Origin: Rhipicephalus microplus
Taxonomy: Eukaryota; Arthropoda; Arachnida; Ixodida; Ixodidae
DNA: 64,000 bases
Assembly (NCBI RefSeq): GCF_043290135.1
Contig: NC_134710.1
Location: 280,807,776 to 280,871,775, forward strand
Reading direction: 5' to 3'
Below the pieces are notes generated by a model. It was given only the letters and a program-made list of their open reading frames with translations. It did no database searches and had not been told where the DNA came from. Positions 11,147 to 22,734 of this stretch are shown piece after piece. Numbering within the stretch: the stretch's first letter is position 1; each line of letters opens with the position of its first letter. The position numbers were made by a program, and so were the translations under genes.

Positions 11147-12448
11147 GTGTCAAAAATAAGTATTCATTGTATAATAAGTCAGTCCACGTTCGATTCACAA
11201 CACGAGAAATATGGCTTGAGCCTTGACACATGTACCACATCACTTTGTGGAAACCGACGGGAACGTCTTGAGGTGCCCTCAGGGGAAATTTCGTATGTAA
11301 CGTGGCTGAGTAGGCGTAGAACTTTGTACGGACCGAAGTCGCGCCGCATGAACTTTTCAGAAAGACCACGCTGTCGGATGAGGGTCCAAACCTGAACTTC
11401 ATCGCTTAGTTTGAAGGTAACCTCTCGGTGTGTAAGGTTTAGCAGCGTGCGTCGGCAGTTTAGCGAGCCTGAATACGGCGTCGGGCGAGTTCACGGCCCT
11501 CCTCGGCGCGTTCAGCGAATAAGGCAGCGTCCGCGTTGAACATGCCCAGGTTGTTGGGAAGGAGCATTGCGTCGAGCATTGTAACGATCTCTCGACCATG
11601 AACTAAGCGAAATGTGGTAAAACCTGTACTCTCTTAGACTGCTGTATTCTAAGAAAAAGTTCAAAAGTTACGTAAGGGTGTATATCATCCCAAATCTTGT
11701 GATCAACGGCCACATACATTGACAGCATATCTGCAATTGTCTTGTCGTTTGTTTGGGGGTGATAACCCATTGTTTTCAAATGTTCTGTACCACTTAGCCT
11801 CAGCGTTTCTTGAAGCATCTCTGTGGTGAAAGCTGTCCCTGGATCAGTAATTATCACAGCTGGCACTCGGGGACGAAGGACGATGCTAGTGACGAAAAAC
11901 TGGGCGATTTCAGCTGCGTTAGCTTTGGGCAGGGCCTTTGTTTCATTGTAACGAGTTTAAAAATTGGTGGAAACCACAATCCACCGATTTCCAGAGGAAT
12001 ACGTGGGAAACAGTCCGAGCAAGTCATTGCCAATTTGATGGAATGGTGTTTTCTGTGTGGTGATAGACTATAGTAGTCTTGCTTGTCGTACAGGTGGAGT
12101 CTTACAGTGTTTGCAGTCACGGCATGTGCGAACGCTCTGCTTTGCTGTCTCCGCGAGGCGTGGCCAGTAGTAGGAGCGGCGAATTCTTCCCAAGGAACGC
12201 ATGTAGCCAAGGTGTCCGGATGATGGTTCGTCGTGACAAGCATGTAAAATATCATCACGAAGCGAGCTTGGCGTGACCAGTAGGTGAGTAGCCAAGGCAT
12301 GGTCGAAATTCTTCTCATAAAGGACTCCATCCCTGATGCAGAACGAGGCCAGCGAGCTTGCGAAGTTTCGAGGAAAACTGCTTTTTCGGCCTTCGAGGTA
12401 GTCAATAAGCAGGCTTAGCTCCATGTCGTCACGTTGTTGTTGAGGCAA
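11147..12448 (-). pseudogene. Gypsy-1 integrase and pol C-terminus
   Basis: The zinc-binding N-terminus (12068-12448) shows the HHCC pattern in HACHDEPSSGHLGYM and CRDCKHCK. The catalytic-core remains (11603-11866) include ITDPGTAFTTEM, where most relatives have TDRGT or TDQGT, and HPQTN. The conserved pol end follows at 11147-11599 in shifted frames. The integrase would insert the element's cDNA. Frame breaks between these pieces mean no functional protein. Confidence 0.8.
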
Positions 12449-12499
12449 GTCGGTTGCTGATACAGAGGAAAGGAATGTATTGTCCTCTTCAACGTTTGC

Positions 12500-13927
12500 G
12501 TTCGTATTTCGGATTGGCGCACGTGATAGACAGTCAGCATGGTGTGTTTGCGTCCTGACTTGTGAATGACTGTAGCGTCAATTTCTTGCAGTCGAAGGCT
12601 TCACCGTGCTCGATGACCGGAAGGATCTTTGATGTTGGCGAGTCAGCACAAAGAATGGTGGTCGCTAATTACCTTTAATGGGCGACCGTACAAATAAAAC
12701 CGAAACTTTGTTATAGTCAAAACAACAGCTTAGCATTCTTTTTCTGTTGCAGATTAGTTTTTCTCTGCAGATGATAATGTTCGACTTGCATAGGCAATCA
12801 CGCGCTCTACGCCATTTGGCCATTAAACCAATACAGCTCTAATATCGATGTTTCTGGCATCCGTGTGTAGCTTTGTGGAAGCGTTGTCGTCAAACTGACC
12901 GAGTACAGGTGGGGCTTCGAGATGGTTTCGTAGCGTGTCAAAGGCTTGACGCTGATCCTGACCCCAAATAAATGGTACGCCGTCTTTTGTAAGGTCACTT
13001 AGAGGTTCAGGAATTTTTGAAAAGCCTTTGACAAAGCGTCTATTATATGCGCACATTCCCAGAAATTGGCGGAGATCGCGCTAGTTTGTTGGGACAGGAA
13101 ATGCGGCAACAGCTTTCGTTTTCTCGGGGTCTGGGTGTATACCGACGTGGCTGAAAACGTGACCATGAAACTTCAGTTCCTCGAAAGCAAAGTGTCATTT
13201 ATCAGGTTTGAGGGAGAGTTCAGCCGTTCGAATCACCTGAAGAACTGTCAGTAAGCGCTAGACCTCCTGCACAAACCTGTCTGAGAAGATGACCACATTG
13301 TCCAGGTAAACAAGACACGATTGCCAATTAAGCCCAGAAAGAACCATGTCCATAATTCTTTGAAAAGTAGCTGGCGCCAAGCATAAGCCAAAGGAAAGGA
13401 TCTTGAACTCGTGGTGTCAGTCAGGAGTAATTAAGGCGGTTTTTTGTGGTCGAACTCATCAATTATATTTGCCAAAAGCCGCTGCGTAGATCCGCGGAAG
13501 AAAAGTAACGAGCGTTTCGAATGCGGTCCAGTGAGTCGTGTATTCGTGGTAAACGATACACGTCTTTCATTGTGATCTTATTCAACTTTTGGTTGTGGAC
13601 GCAAAATCGCAGGGTATGATATTTTGTCTTTACTAACACAACAGGGGACGCCCAAGGACTGGTTGATGGCTGGATGACATCGTCCTTGAGCATCTGCTGG
13701 ACCTGTTGGCGTATAACGTCTTGTATTTTTTGCGAGACTCTGTAGGCGTGTTGTCGAATGGGTCTCTCGGCCGGATCGGTGATCATACGATGTCTGGCAA
13801 ACCATGTTTGGTTCACTTTCGAACTCGTAGCGAAGCAGTCCCGAAATGAGTCGAGTAGCTTCAAAAGATGTTCCCGTTGTGCGGACGTTGGAACCTGGTT
13901 TACGTCGAGAGTGCTTGCGAATGTCAT
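12500..13927 (-). pseudogene. Gypsy-1 reverse transcriptase and RNase H
   Basis: Frame 13463-13927 carries the RT N-terminal blocks, including IQPSTSPWASPVVLVKTK and SSADLRSGFWQI. The catalytic box lies in a shifted region near 13290-13310 and reads VYLDNVVIFSD. The second Asp of the YxDD motif is therefore Asn (AAT, plus-strand positions 13297-13299). The RT-RNase H connection lies at 12807-13056 (FVKGFSKIPEPLSDLTK, FDTLRNHLEAPPVL). Several frameshifts are present, so this is a dead copy. Confidence 0.82.
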
Positions 13928-13991
13928 GGCGGAATGGTCGCATGACGAAAAGGCCGATAATGTTGAAGAACCAGGGACGTCGGCAATATCC

Positions 13992-14600
13992 TCAAGGTAT
14001 GCGATCGCAGTGTTTGGTAGGATGGCGATACTCCTCGCTGAAATTCGTGACTAATAGGCAAGCTTTCTTCTTCCTGGACTGAACAATACCTTGGGCAACG
14101 GAGATTTGTTGTGCAAAAAGTAGGGACAAGTTTCCTTCTGCAATTACAGCATAGGGGACGTCTTGGTCACATTCAACGCTGATAAAAAGGCTGCTGCGAG
14201 GAGGCAGAATAACAGATTCGGAGGATACACGTAGGGCAGCCTTCCATAAGTTAGTGTTCTCAGGTTCAGGATGAAATGGGTCCTCGAACGACACCTGCAA
14301 GTCTTGTAGGTCAATAATTGCGCCATATTCACGAAGAAAGTTCAGTCCCAGAATTAGTGGACGGGAGCACACAGGTAATACAAGGAAAGACCCTGTGAAC
14401 GTCGAAGCACGGACTCGAACACAGGCTGTGCACATTCCAGTCAGCGTTACGAGGTGGCCCTCTCCCTTGCGCATCAGGAGTCCTTGCCAAGGGGTAGTCA
14501 CTCTCCTCAGTTTGGATGTCAGGGCGCTGCTCATAATCGAATAATCGGCGCCGGTGTCGACGAGGGCAGTGACGACGTGATTATCGACGTGTACGGTGAT
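13992..14600 (-). pseudogene. Gypsy-1 protease
   Basis: Minus-strand translation near 14545-14600 gives TALVDTGADYSIMSSALTSK. The DTGA active-site triad of retropepsin-like aspartic proteases is intact. The domain continues with LILGLNFLREYGAIIDL, the typical flap-distal block. It processes gag-pol in active elements. The following linker is open to 13992, but the polyprotein around it is broken. Confidence 0.8.
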
Positions 14601-14643
14601 GTCGGCGGAAACAGTCTTATGACTTTCGGAAACGACTGAAAAA

Positions 14644-15932
14644 TCAGAACGGTCTTCGTCGGGTTTTTTCCTCGAGGGAAGCTCTTTGACAGTTCGTTGG
14701 GACGTGGCTTAGCCTCCAGGAGCCGCAGTTTCTAGTTTCCCCTGTGGGCACTCGGTGATCACCCTCTGATAGGAGCATAAGATTACGATGGAAAGCTAGG
14801 TGACGTGGGGCCGCGAGGTGATGGTGATCGTGATTGGTGTCGTTGACCAAGGCGAAGAGCTTGCTGGCCCGTAAGGTACGCTTCGATGTCGCGAGAACAC
14901 TCACCGTAACGCGGGCACCAAGCATCAGGGTGGAAACTACGGAGACCAAGTTGGCGGTACTGGCCGTTGCGGTAGACGTGACCCGCTTCGCCAGTGTGGT
15001 AGCAGAGTGCACGGATGGTTATACGACGCACGCCACACGCTAGCCTTTGTGGCGTTCGGTCACGATCCAGACGGATGATAAGTGGGTGCACTCGGAAACC
15101 TGAGGCGGGGGGCGGAGTCGAAGAGGTGCCCTAGAATAGAAGGATAGCCTGATCCATTGTCCGCATAGTGGGATCAGGAGCATGTGGTACAGGAGATCAC
15201 AAGGCCGCCGCATAAGTCAGCACAGGGGCCTCAGGATTTGTTGGTGCAAGTGGGGTGACAACCTGTCTGATCTCATTTCGGATTAAGTCAGCGAGAGCAT
15301 TTACGGGTGATTGGGGTCTCGCTGCTCGGAGTGGGCGCAGCTAGTCCCGCACGACGCTTCTTATGAACTCTGCGAGGGCATGCCTCTCGCTGTCAGCCCT
15401 GTTAAAGCATGCAGTGTTGACGTCGTGGAATTTACACTGTGATGACCGATGCAGGAGAGTACGCTTCATTGTTGTTGCCTCATTTATGAATTCAGCCACA
15501 GTCGCCGGCAGATTGCGCACGAGTCCAGCGAAGAGCTGTTTTTTTACGCAACGCAATAAATGCCGCACCTTCTTATCCTCGGACATTGCAGGTACGGCAT
15601 GCTTGAAGAGTCGAAGCATGTCCTCGACAAACATCGAAACTCTCTCGTTAGGCCGTTGGTTCCGAGATTAAATGGCCTACTCTGCTTTCTCCTTCCTTTC
15701 GGCGCTGTGGTACGCATCGCGAAACTGTTGGCTTAACTCTTGCCACGTCACAAATAAACTCTCGTAATTCACGTACCACGTTTTTTGCAGTCTTCCAACG
15801 CAAAGTAAACTCTCCGCAGCTTGCGAGCTTCATCCCATTCATTGATGCTGGCAACTCGATCAAAGTGGTCAAGCTAGTCATCAACCTCGTCATAAATGTC
15901 TCCATGAAATGAGCGTGGTGTTTACGATGCAC
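14644..15932 (-). pseudogene. Gypsy-1 gag with degenerate zinc knuckle
   Basis: Gag capsid-like blocks lie at 15648-15932 and 15341-15634 (SEDKKVRHLLRCV, TVAEFINEATTM), resembling other tick retrotransposon gags. Near 15000 the nucleocapsid knuckle reads CYHTGEAGHVYRNGQYR. In the expected C-x2-C-x4-H-x4-C pattern, the second Cys is Thr and the last is Gly. The frames shift several times. Confidence 0.72.
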
Positions 15933-16155
15933 GAAAAAAAAACTTGCGGGAGAAAAAAATAAGCGTCGTTGGTTTGACTTGCCTGGTTTGTAGTCGAGGA
16001 TGCCATCTCGTCATGAGAGAGAGGACCGTATTCGGGAGATAGTCCTCGCAGGCGGCAACTGCTTCTTGCCGTGGAAGCTGTAGCTGTCTCCAAGTAGGTC
16101 GGTGTGTCAGCTGAAAATCTGGAGCCGAGGCGCATTTACCCCACTCCTCCACCAG

Positions 16156-16294
16156 TGCCACGCACGAAATAACAGAGACAGCCACGAATTGACGTCTTGC
16201 CCGCACCCAGACCAGGAAGCAAAGTTCTCTTTTTTGACCACTTCCAAGCGATTTCACCTTACAGTTGATTGCTCATACTCATTTACCTGTGACA
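16156..16294 (-). repeat. Gypsy-1 5' LTR
   Basis: Plus-strand TGCCACGCACG to TTACCTGTGACA, 139 bp, aligning end to end with 10824-10962. On its right it abuts the 3' end of the LINE at 16295. Confidence 0.88.
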
Positions 16295-18404
16295 AGACAG
16301 AGAGAGAGAGAAGAAATGTAGGAAAGGTAGGGAGGTTAACTAGACTATGCGTCCAGTTTGCTACCCTGCACATAAGTAGGGGGAGAGGGCAGTAAATAAA
16401 AGAGAGAGAAGGATAGACACATGTCACATCACACACACAATGCCGAGTTTCATAGGCGGTCCCTCAATGAAGTTGCTGTCAAGTATCTGAGGAGGGCTCG
16501 TGTGGCTTTCTGTGCTGATGTGCTGCGCGACCAGGCTTCTAAGATCTTTGCTTCATTAAATGGCCGGTCATTGAGTCTATTTAAGGCACACTGGAGAGTC
16601 CGACGATCTTCATCGAATTGGGCGCAGTGGCACAAGAGATGTTAAATTGTCTCTATACAGTTGCAGCTTTCACACATGGATGAATCTGCAAGGCCAATGC
16701 GATGGCTGGATGACTTAGTAAATACCTCCTCAGTCCACAACTGGCACAGCATTGTAGCGTCACGTCAAGAAATATTGGATGGCAGTTGTTTTTGGAGTAA
16801 TGGCTTAAGGTTCTTAGAGCGATGATTGGAGTCAAGGGGAGAATGCCAGTGCGCAAGCATGGCGTTATGCGCGATGTGACGAAGTTCTTTAGCTGCGTCT
16901 ACTCTTGACAAGGGTATTAACAGTCTGGGCGCTCAAACGTGAGCACATCGGGCAGCGTCGTCGGCGAGGTGGTTGCCACTGAGGCCACAGTGGCCCGGCA
17001 ACCATTGCAAAAAAATGTTTTGTTCTTGATCAGCGGCTCGATGACATATTTCATTAATACAATACACCATCTGGTGGTAGTTTCCACGTCGTAGTCTTCG
17101 CACGCATTGAAGGGCTGCCTTGGAGTCGCAGAATATGGTCCATCTACTAGGGGATTCTTGCGTAACAAACTCCACAGCGGCTCGAAGAGTGGCGAGCTCG
17201 GATCCCGTAGATGTCGTGACGTGTGATGTCTTGATTTTTACGGTGACTGATCGAGATGGTATGACAAAGGAACCTGTTGAACTTCTCAAGACTGAACCAT
17301 CCGTGTAAACATGAATTCGGTTAGCATACGACAAATGCAAAAGGTCCAGTGAGATCTGCTTGAGAGCTGCAGATGACAGGCTTGCCTTTTTAGATATCCC
17401 GGCACTTCAAGGTGCACAGTGGGTCTTTTCATGCACCACTCTGGAGATAGTGGTATGGTTGCGGGTGAGAATCTCCATGAGATGGAATTCTGGTTAGCCG
17501 CAACAACTTTGGAAAACGCTGCCTTTGGTCATTCTAGTGGCAAGTTAGCAAGGTGGTGGTTAGGTTCTCTTGATATGTGATGGATCTGTGTCCGGAGTGT
17601 GTTGACAGTTATATATGTCGTGATCGGATGGTCTTTAGCAATACCAATTGTTGCTAACGTATTAGCGCACCGAGGTAGCCCCAAGCATGTGCGGAGGACT
17701 TGGCCTTGAATGCTTTGCAGGACCCTGATGTTAGTTTTTCCAGCGTTGGAAAGCACGGGCGTGCTATACCGCAAATATCCATAGAAGAGCGCTCTGTACA
17801 GCTGAAGCATAGATGGCACTGATGTGCCCCACGTTTTACCAGCGAGAAATCGCATCACGTGTGTGATAGAGCTGAGCCTCTTCTGTGCGAGATGTGAGCA
17901 CTCCACGAGAGATCAGTGTCGATAATGACACCCAGGAATCGGTGACGTCTCGTATACGAAAGGTTCACGTTGTCAATGGAAACAGAATAATAGAACATGG
18001 GCTTGCAGGTAAAAGGGACTAAGGCGCACTTCTCGCTGGAAATCGTGAGGCCTCGAGCATGGAGGTACGTCGACATTATTCTCGCTGCTTTTTGGAGGCG
18101 TGCACGTACCTGGGGTCGTGTCACTGCTGAAGCCCAGATACATATATCATCAGCGTATGTAGAGAGATTGACTGATCGAGGTAGACTTTGTACATGGCCA
18201 ATGATCGTGAGATTAAACATCGTAGGGCTGAGAACCCTGCCTTGTGGAACGCCACGAGCGGTGTAATGATCAACGGTGCGGCCTTCCGCAGTAAGCACGA
18301 AGAAAGATCTCCTCTGTAGGTAGCTCTGAATCCATCGAAACATCTCTCCACCGATTCAATGTTAGTCAAGGCATCCAGGATGGCATCGTGCGTTACGTAT
18401 ATGT
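16295..18404 (-). mobile_element. I/LOA-type LINE with RT and RNase H, 5'-truncated
   Basis: On the minus strand the order is RT (17855-18404), a linker (17529-17906), RNase H (16933-17340) and a C-terminal block (16450-16635). The RT has GVPQGRVLSPTMFNL and the catalytic LSTYADDICIWAS. RNase H has HVYTDGSVL, FCDSKAALQC and WLPGHCGLSGNHLADDAA. The 3' UTR ends in a CT-rich run (TCTCTCTCTGTCT) at 16295. RNase H after RT points to I, LOA or R1-type clades. Frameshifts separate the blocks. The 5' truncation falls exactly where a Ruka body begins (18405), suggesting insertion into that SINE. Confidence 0.85.
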
Positions 18405-18598
18405 ATATGAGAAACGGCGTAGTGAAGGGCTCTGGAAATTTTGACCACCTGGATTCTTTACCTGCACCCATACCTGAGCGCACGGGCCTACATCATTTTC
18501 GCCTCCATCAAAAATGCAGCCGCTGCAGCCAGCATTCTATCCCTCGACCGGCGGGTCATCAGCCAAATACCTCAGCCACTAGACCACCAAGTCACAAA
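18405..18598 (-). mobile_element. Ruka-like SINE, body and head segment
   Basis: Diverged Ruka starting near TATATG-TATATGAGAAACGG and running through the body (GGAAATTTTGACCACCTGG) to the tRNA-like head (CCTCAGCCACTAGACCACC). The tail segment is missing. It begins at the internal TATAT site, the complement of the piece at 10776-10823. It is more diverged than that piece, so they may or may not be halves of one copy. Confidence 0.82.
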
Positions 18599-19173
18599 GG
18601 AAGGCCGCTTGAACAGGCTATCGGTCACCAAGATGGACGTTAGGCGATGGTAAAATGATATCGATATTAAAAAAAAGAAAAAAAACAACTGCGAAAAAGT
18701 GGTTGCCACGTGCAAATGTGATACTAGACCACTGGCAGAATTCAACGCAGCGCTGGCATTTGTTTTTTTTTCTTCCATCGATAAGCGAGCAGTGAAACGT
18801 TGGTTGCAAATTCGACGCAAATAGGCAGAGCGCGCTTGATCTGTTCTTTAGTTGATGAACCATTATTGGGTGTGGCTCATGAACACCGTGAAGGGCAGTC
18901 TAGTGAGAATCAAACACTTAGCTCATTGAATCTATAGGCAGAACATTATTGCGAAAAGTGCTTGTTAGCGTTCAATTTTTTTTCGTTGTTTTGATATATT
19001 GTGTTGTATAATGCTGACACGGGTACCTTTTCCGGGTAAGTCAGCAGTATTGACGACATGCATGTGGTCACGCCTGAACTTAGACTCCTATATAGGAATT
19101 ACTCTTCGAACGGCATAAATTGGTATTGCAACAAGACAACTAGTGTGTCATGGGTTAATATTCCCGATGAAAA
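18599..19173. other. Unassigned stretch
   Basis: No recognised gene or repeat. Short A and T runs near 18670 and 18760. Confidence 0.3.
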
Positions 19174-19187
19174 TATGCTGATCAGGA

Positions 19188-19420
19188 GATCACCGCATTG
19201 GAGCAGTGGTTACGGAGCTCGGCTGCTGACCTAAAGGTCACGGGTTCAATACAGGCCTGGTCAGTCGCATTTATATGGAGGCGAAATGGTAGTGGGCTGT
19301 GAACTGTGCAATGTCAGTTCACGTTAGAAAAAATCAGATGGTCAAAACTTCCGCAGCCCTGTACTACGGGGTCTTTCATGATCATGTCGTGGTTTTGGAA
19401 CATAAATGCCCCAAATTTAT
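19188..19420 (+). mobile_element. Diverged Ruka-related SINE with perfect 14-bp target duplication
   Basis: The tRNA-like head has GAGCAGTGGTTACGGAGCTC and box B-like GGGTTCAATACAGG. The body follows Ruka throughout (ATGGAGGCGAAATG, CACGTTAGA, GATGGTCAAAACTTCC, CTACGGGGTCTTTCATG, GTGGTTTTGG) but with many substitutions and a different tail. The identical 14-mer TATGCTGATCAGGA flanks it at 19174-19187 and 19421-19434. A perfect duplication around a diverged body suggests a separate, recently active subfamily. Confidence 0.88.
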
Positions 19421-19434
19421 TATGCTGATCAGGA

Positions 19435-19794
19435 AAGCAGAGTATATAGACTAAAGAAAGAACGTGTTAAATCGGTGTTGTTTCGCCTCACAAATATAGT
19501 CCTGAAATCTTGCATGCCGGTCGATTGTATTATCGACGCGCTTTCAACGCTTTCACTCAAGAAGGGCGAGCATGTTATCCCCGCGGGGCATTTTTGTTTT
19601 GTGGTTTGATAGAAAAGCTTCGAGGACCAAGAATTCAAAGAACGGAATGCAGGCCAGCAGCAAAGAAGTCCATGTAAGATATCTCTGTCGTTACACTGGC
19701 AACTACGTGCAGCCACACTCGGTCGCGTTTCCGCGTCTGCTTGCCTACCGTTTCGCCGTCTGTGCCGCGCACATCAACTCGCGCCGCTGTCGCG
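19435..19794. other. Unassigned stretch
   Basis: Two short plus-strand frames (19406-19609, 19572-19799) without recognised motifs. No repeat identified. Confidence 0.3.
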
Positions 19795-19808
19795 GCTGAC
19801 CTCCGCCA

Positions 19809-20050
19809 TTGATTGATATGTGGGGTTTAACATCCCAAAACCACTATATGATTATGAGAGACGCCGTAGTGGAGGGCTCCGGAAATTTAGACCACCTGGG
19901 GTTCTTTAACGTGCACCCAAATCTGAGCACACGGGCCTACAACATTTCCGCCTCCATCGGAAATGCAGCCGCCGCAGCCGGGATTCGAACCCGCGCCCTG
20001 CGGGTCAGCAGCCGAGTACCTTAGCCACTAGACCACCGCGGCGGGGCACT
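19809..20050 (-). mobile_element. Full-length Ruka-like SINE, perfect target duplication
   Basis: Head, internal promoter, body and ATCAATCAAT-type tail are complete on the minus strand. The exact 14-mer GCTGACCTCCGCCA flanks it at 19795-19808 and 20051-20064. By eye it differs from the copy at 8759-9000 at about two positions, so both come from a recent common source. Confidence 0.95.
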
Positions 20051-20064
20051 GCTGACCTCCGCCA

Positions 20065-20944
20065 GTCAGCAAGGGAAAGGGGGCGGGTATTAACACATAT
20101 CTTATTTATGCTCGGGCGTTCATTCGTATATGTGCGTGTCAACACATACAAAGCTTTAAAATTGCGTAAGAAGTGCAAACGCCCCCTCCTCCGCCTATAC
20201 CCCAATGTTGGCTAGTGAGGAGTACATCTCAGCAACGCACCATATCCGACGCCTCAAAGCGGAAAATCTACGTGTATACCGTTACTGCCACCAATTTCTA
20301 ACAGTTGAAGTCGCCGTAAGCCGTTCGTTTTTGCCATTATTTTTATGAGGTGCTTTCTGGCCTAGTTTCGCATACGCAATTGCCTTTTTGGTACCCTCGC
20401 TGAGTACAGGAAAGGTGGAAGCGAAGTAAGCCTGTCTACTGAGACAGCCAATGTCGCAGAAAACGAAAACACACCCGCTTCACATTTATTATTCTAACGA
20501 ATTGTCTATAACTATATGCTCTACTTTGTAAAATGCTGCTTTTATACCTGCAGGTAATCTTTTCAATTACGTCATGCGTGGATACAGGGAAATAAAAATA
20601 GTGTAAGTTCTTTCAGAATGATTGCAAGGGCAAAGAATTTTTGGTAATTCATCAGCGGCACCTGTTTTTCATCCCGCTCCTGCTTCGGTGTGATTGGGTA
20701 TGCTGACATTGCCGTGACACCATATCCAATCACACAACGGAGAAGCACGGCATAGACATTTATGAATACAAAATGTGACTTCTGTTTTTTACGGTGCGCC
20801 TTGGTGCTAGAATACCAAGGACAACAGCATTCGTCCTCACTGTGTCTTACATTATAATTAGGATTCCATGCCTTCGGATTAATAAAAATGAATAAGCTCA
20901 TGTGAGTAAAATGTTCCACCACTCTGTTTTATTGATCAACTCCC
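20065..20944. other. Unassigned stretch
   Basis: A minus-strand frame at 20572-20922 has no recognised family. No repeats identified. Confidence 0.3.
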
Positions 20945-21196
20945 TTTTTAGCCCAATAGCGTTAACGAACTTCTTTCGAAGAAATTCCGGCAGTAGTCTT
21001 GGTTTCCGCGTCGTCGGATGTGAGCGAAAAATCATCATGTGCGTCACCGAAATATTAATAACGATGCAAATAGAATACTTAGCGATAACTTCTAGGTCAG
21101 AGTGGGGATCGAACAAGAGTCGTTTGGGTCCGAACGGAAATTGAACCCGCGTCATTTCAGTGCCAAATGGGTGTTCTACCGCTCGGCCAAGCGTCT
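20945..21196 (-). mobile_element. tRNA-derived SINE-like repeat, family 3
   Basis: On the minus strand a tRNA-like head (box A-like TTGGCCGAGCGGTAGAAC, box B-like GGGTTCAATTTCC) is followed by a body. The part of the body at 20948-21060 aligns with 21966-22078: shared TAGC(A/G)TTAA, GTGAATGAAAAATCAT or GTGAGCGAAAAATCAT, and a final TTTTTA. The body differs from Ruka. I cannot name the family. Confidence 0.55.
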
Positions 21197-21498
21197 GCTT
21201 GTGAATACATTGAAAATAACTTCCTCTGCTTGGATGCACAGTGAAAGTGACACATGCTTTACAAACACACGCTTCCTGTGTACATGCTTCACAATGCAAC
21301 ATGAAATATATCAGTAATAATGCGTGATACAGCGCCCATGGAAATCAGGCATCAGAACATGTGATTATCACAATTACTCCATGGTTTCAAGCTCGTAACC
21401 AACTACAAAACGCACACACGCTACTGCGCCTGTTTCCTTACGAATATGTAAAAGGCGCATAGTTGGTTCTAAAACATTTCATGCATTAGATGTTTGAA

Positions 21499-21740
21499 TT
21501 GATTGATTGATATGTGGGGTTTAACGTCCCAAAACCACCATATGACTATGAGAGAGGCCGTAGTGGAGGGCTCCAGAAATTTCGACTACCTGGGGTTCTT
21601 TAACGTGCACCCAAATCGGAGCACATGGGCCTACAACATTTCCGCCTCCATCGGAAATGCAGCCGCCGCAGCCGGGATTCAAACCCGCGACCTGCGGGTC
21701 AGCAGCCGAGTACCGTATCCACTAGACCACCGCGGCGGGG
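21499..21740 (-). mobile_element. Full-length Ruka-like SINE with target-site duplication
   Basis: Complete head, body and TATCAATCAATC tail on the minus strand. Flanks CATTAGATGTTTGAA (21484-21498) and CATTAAGTGTTTGAA (21741-21755) match at 13 of 15 positions. Confidence 0.93.
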
Positions 21741-21965
21741 CATTAAGTGTTTGAAGTACGCACTAGTAACAGAAGATCGATATCTCGTTTCACTCCTATA
21801 GGTGAAGCTTGAAGTTCCGCTAATTTATAATGAGCATTAGAACTTTGTTCCACTTCTATCAAAATAGCATGATCTAATCCGTCACTGGAACGGCGGCCAC
21901 AACGGCGTAGGCAGATCTTTTTTTTTTGGGGGGGGGGGGGACCAGGCACCTTTTTGATATGGGTC

Positions 21966-22080
21966 TTTTTAACGCGATAGCATTAAAGAGCTCGTGTCGC
22001 AAGAATCCCGCCGTCCGTGTCAGCCCCGTTGGTTGTGAATGAAAAATCATCTGTGTGTCTGTGGCCGAAAAATCAAGTTA
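21966..22080 (-). repeat. Body fragment of SINE-like family 3
   Basis: Plus strand TTTTTAACGCGATAGCATTAA through GAATGAAAAATCATCTGTGTG aligns with 20945-21060. No tRNA-like head is visible to its right, so it is partial. A T/G homopolymer run precedes it at 21920-21940. Confidence 0.5.
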
Positions 22081-22734
22081 CTATGGTCGCCGCGGGAGGC
22101 CGCTACTTCTCCACGCCTCCGCCCGCGATCACACTTAAGAAGCCGCGCATTCGAAAAAAAAGTGCTCAAGGTCACGAGGTCCAGTAGCTTTTTTTGCCCC
22201 TGCCACTCCTACCTGCTTAGCTTTCAGCGCTTTCGCCGGAACGAGAGTACAGATAATGAAATCGCAGCATGCGACAAACCTTTGTAACTCCACTCGCACT
22301 AGGCCGATTCTTGAAATTTTTGTGGCGTTGAACTCGTGAGGCAATGGGTTCTTCTAGTGAATTCATCCAATGGTTACTTGAAAGAGTGTTTCAGGGCGCC
22401 TTGAACGCATTTCGTTCGTCAGGTGTCTCAACGAAAACGAGACAACTCTGTGATTTGTAGGTGCATTTTGGTAGCCTAAAACTACGTCGAAAAAGGCCGG
22501 GATAGTGCAACCATCGTCGCTAAAAACACACAAGAACTTTGAAACAGCTCTAAAAATGAACAACTACGTGCATCTAGAAAAAAACATATCATGCCTTACC
22601 AGAAGCGTTGATCAAGCAAACAGCAAACGCTAGATAATGTGCTGCTATCTGTGAGGCATTGTGAGACTCTTTATGACCTCCAAGATGGCGAGCCCGCAGC
22701 GTGTATCTTTTAGGCCATGCGATTCTTGCATTAT
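22081..22734. other. Unassigned stretch
   Basis: No recognised gene. Short frames only, without motifs. Confidence 0.3.

Larger units (their letters stand above)
10824..16294 (-). mobile_element. Ty3/Gypsy-type LTR retrotransposon (Gypsy-1), decayed
   Basis: Two 139-bp direct LTRs (10824-10962 and 16156-16294) bound an internal region that reads on the minus strand, in order: gag, zinc knuckle, protease, RT, RNase H, integrase. Just inside the 5' LTR the minus strand reads C then TGGTGGAGGAGTGG (16141-16155), a plausible primer-binding site. Just before the 3' LTR is the purine-rich GAAGAGAGGAAATAA (near 10965-10980). The LTRs differ at about 18 of 139 positions, so the insertion is old. Every ORF is broken. 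No clear target duplication is seen: the left flank is CTATAT and the right is AGACAG. Confidence 0.9.

Noticed and set aside
10824..16294. Endogenous retrovirus with an envelope gene
   Set aside because: No third ORF follows integrase before the 3' LTR, so it is treated as an ordinary Ty3/Gypsy retrotransposon.
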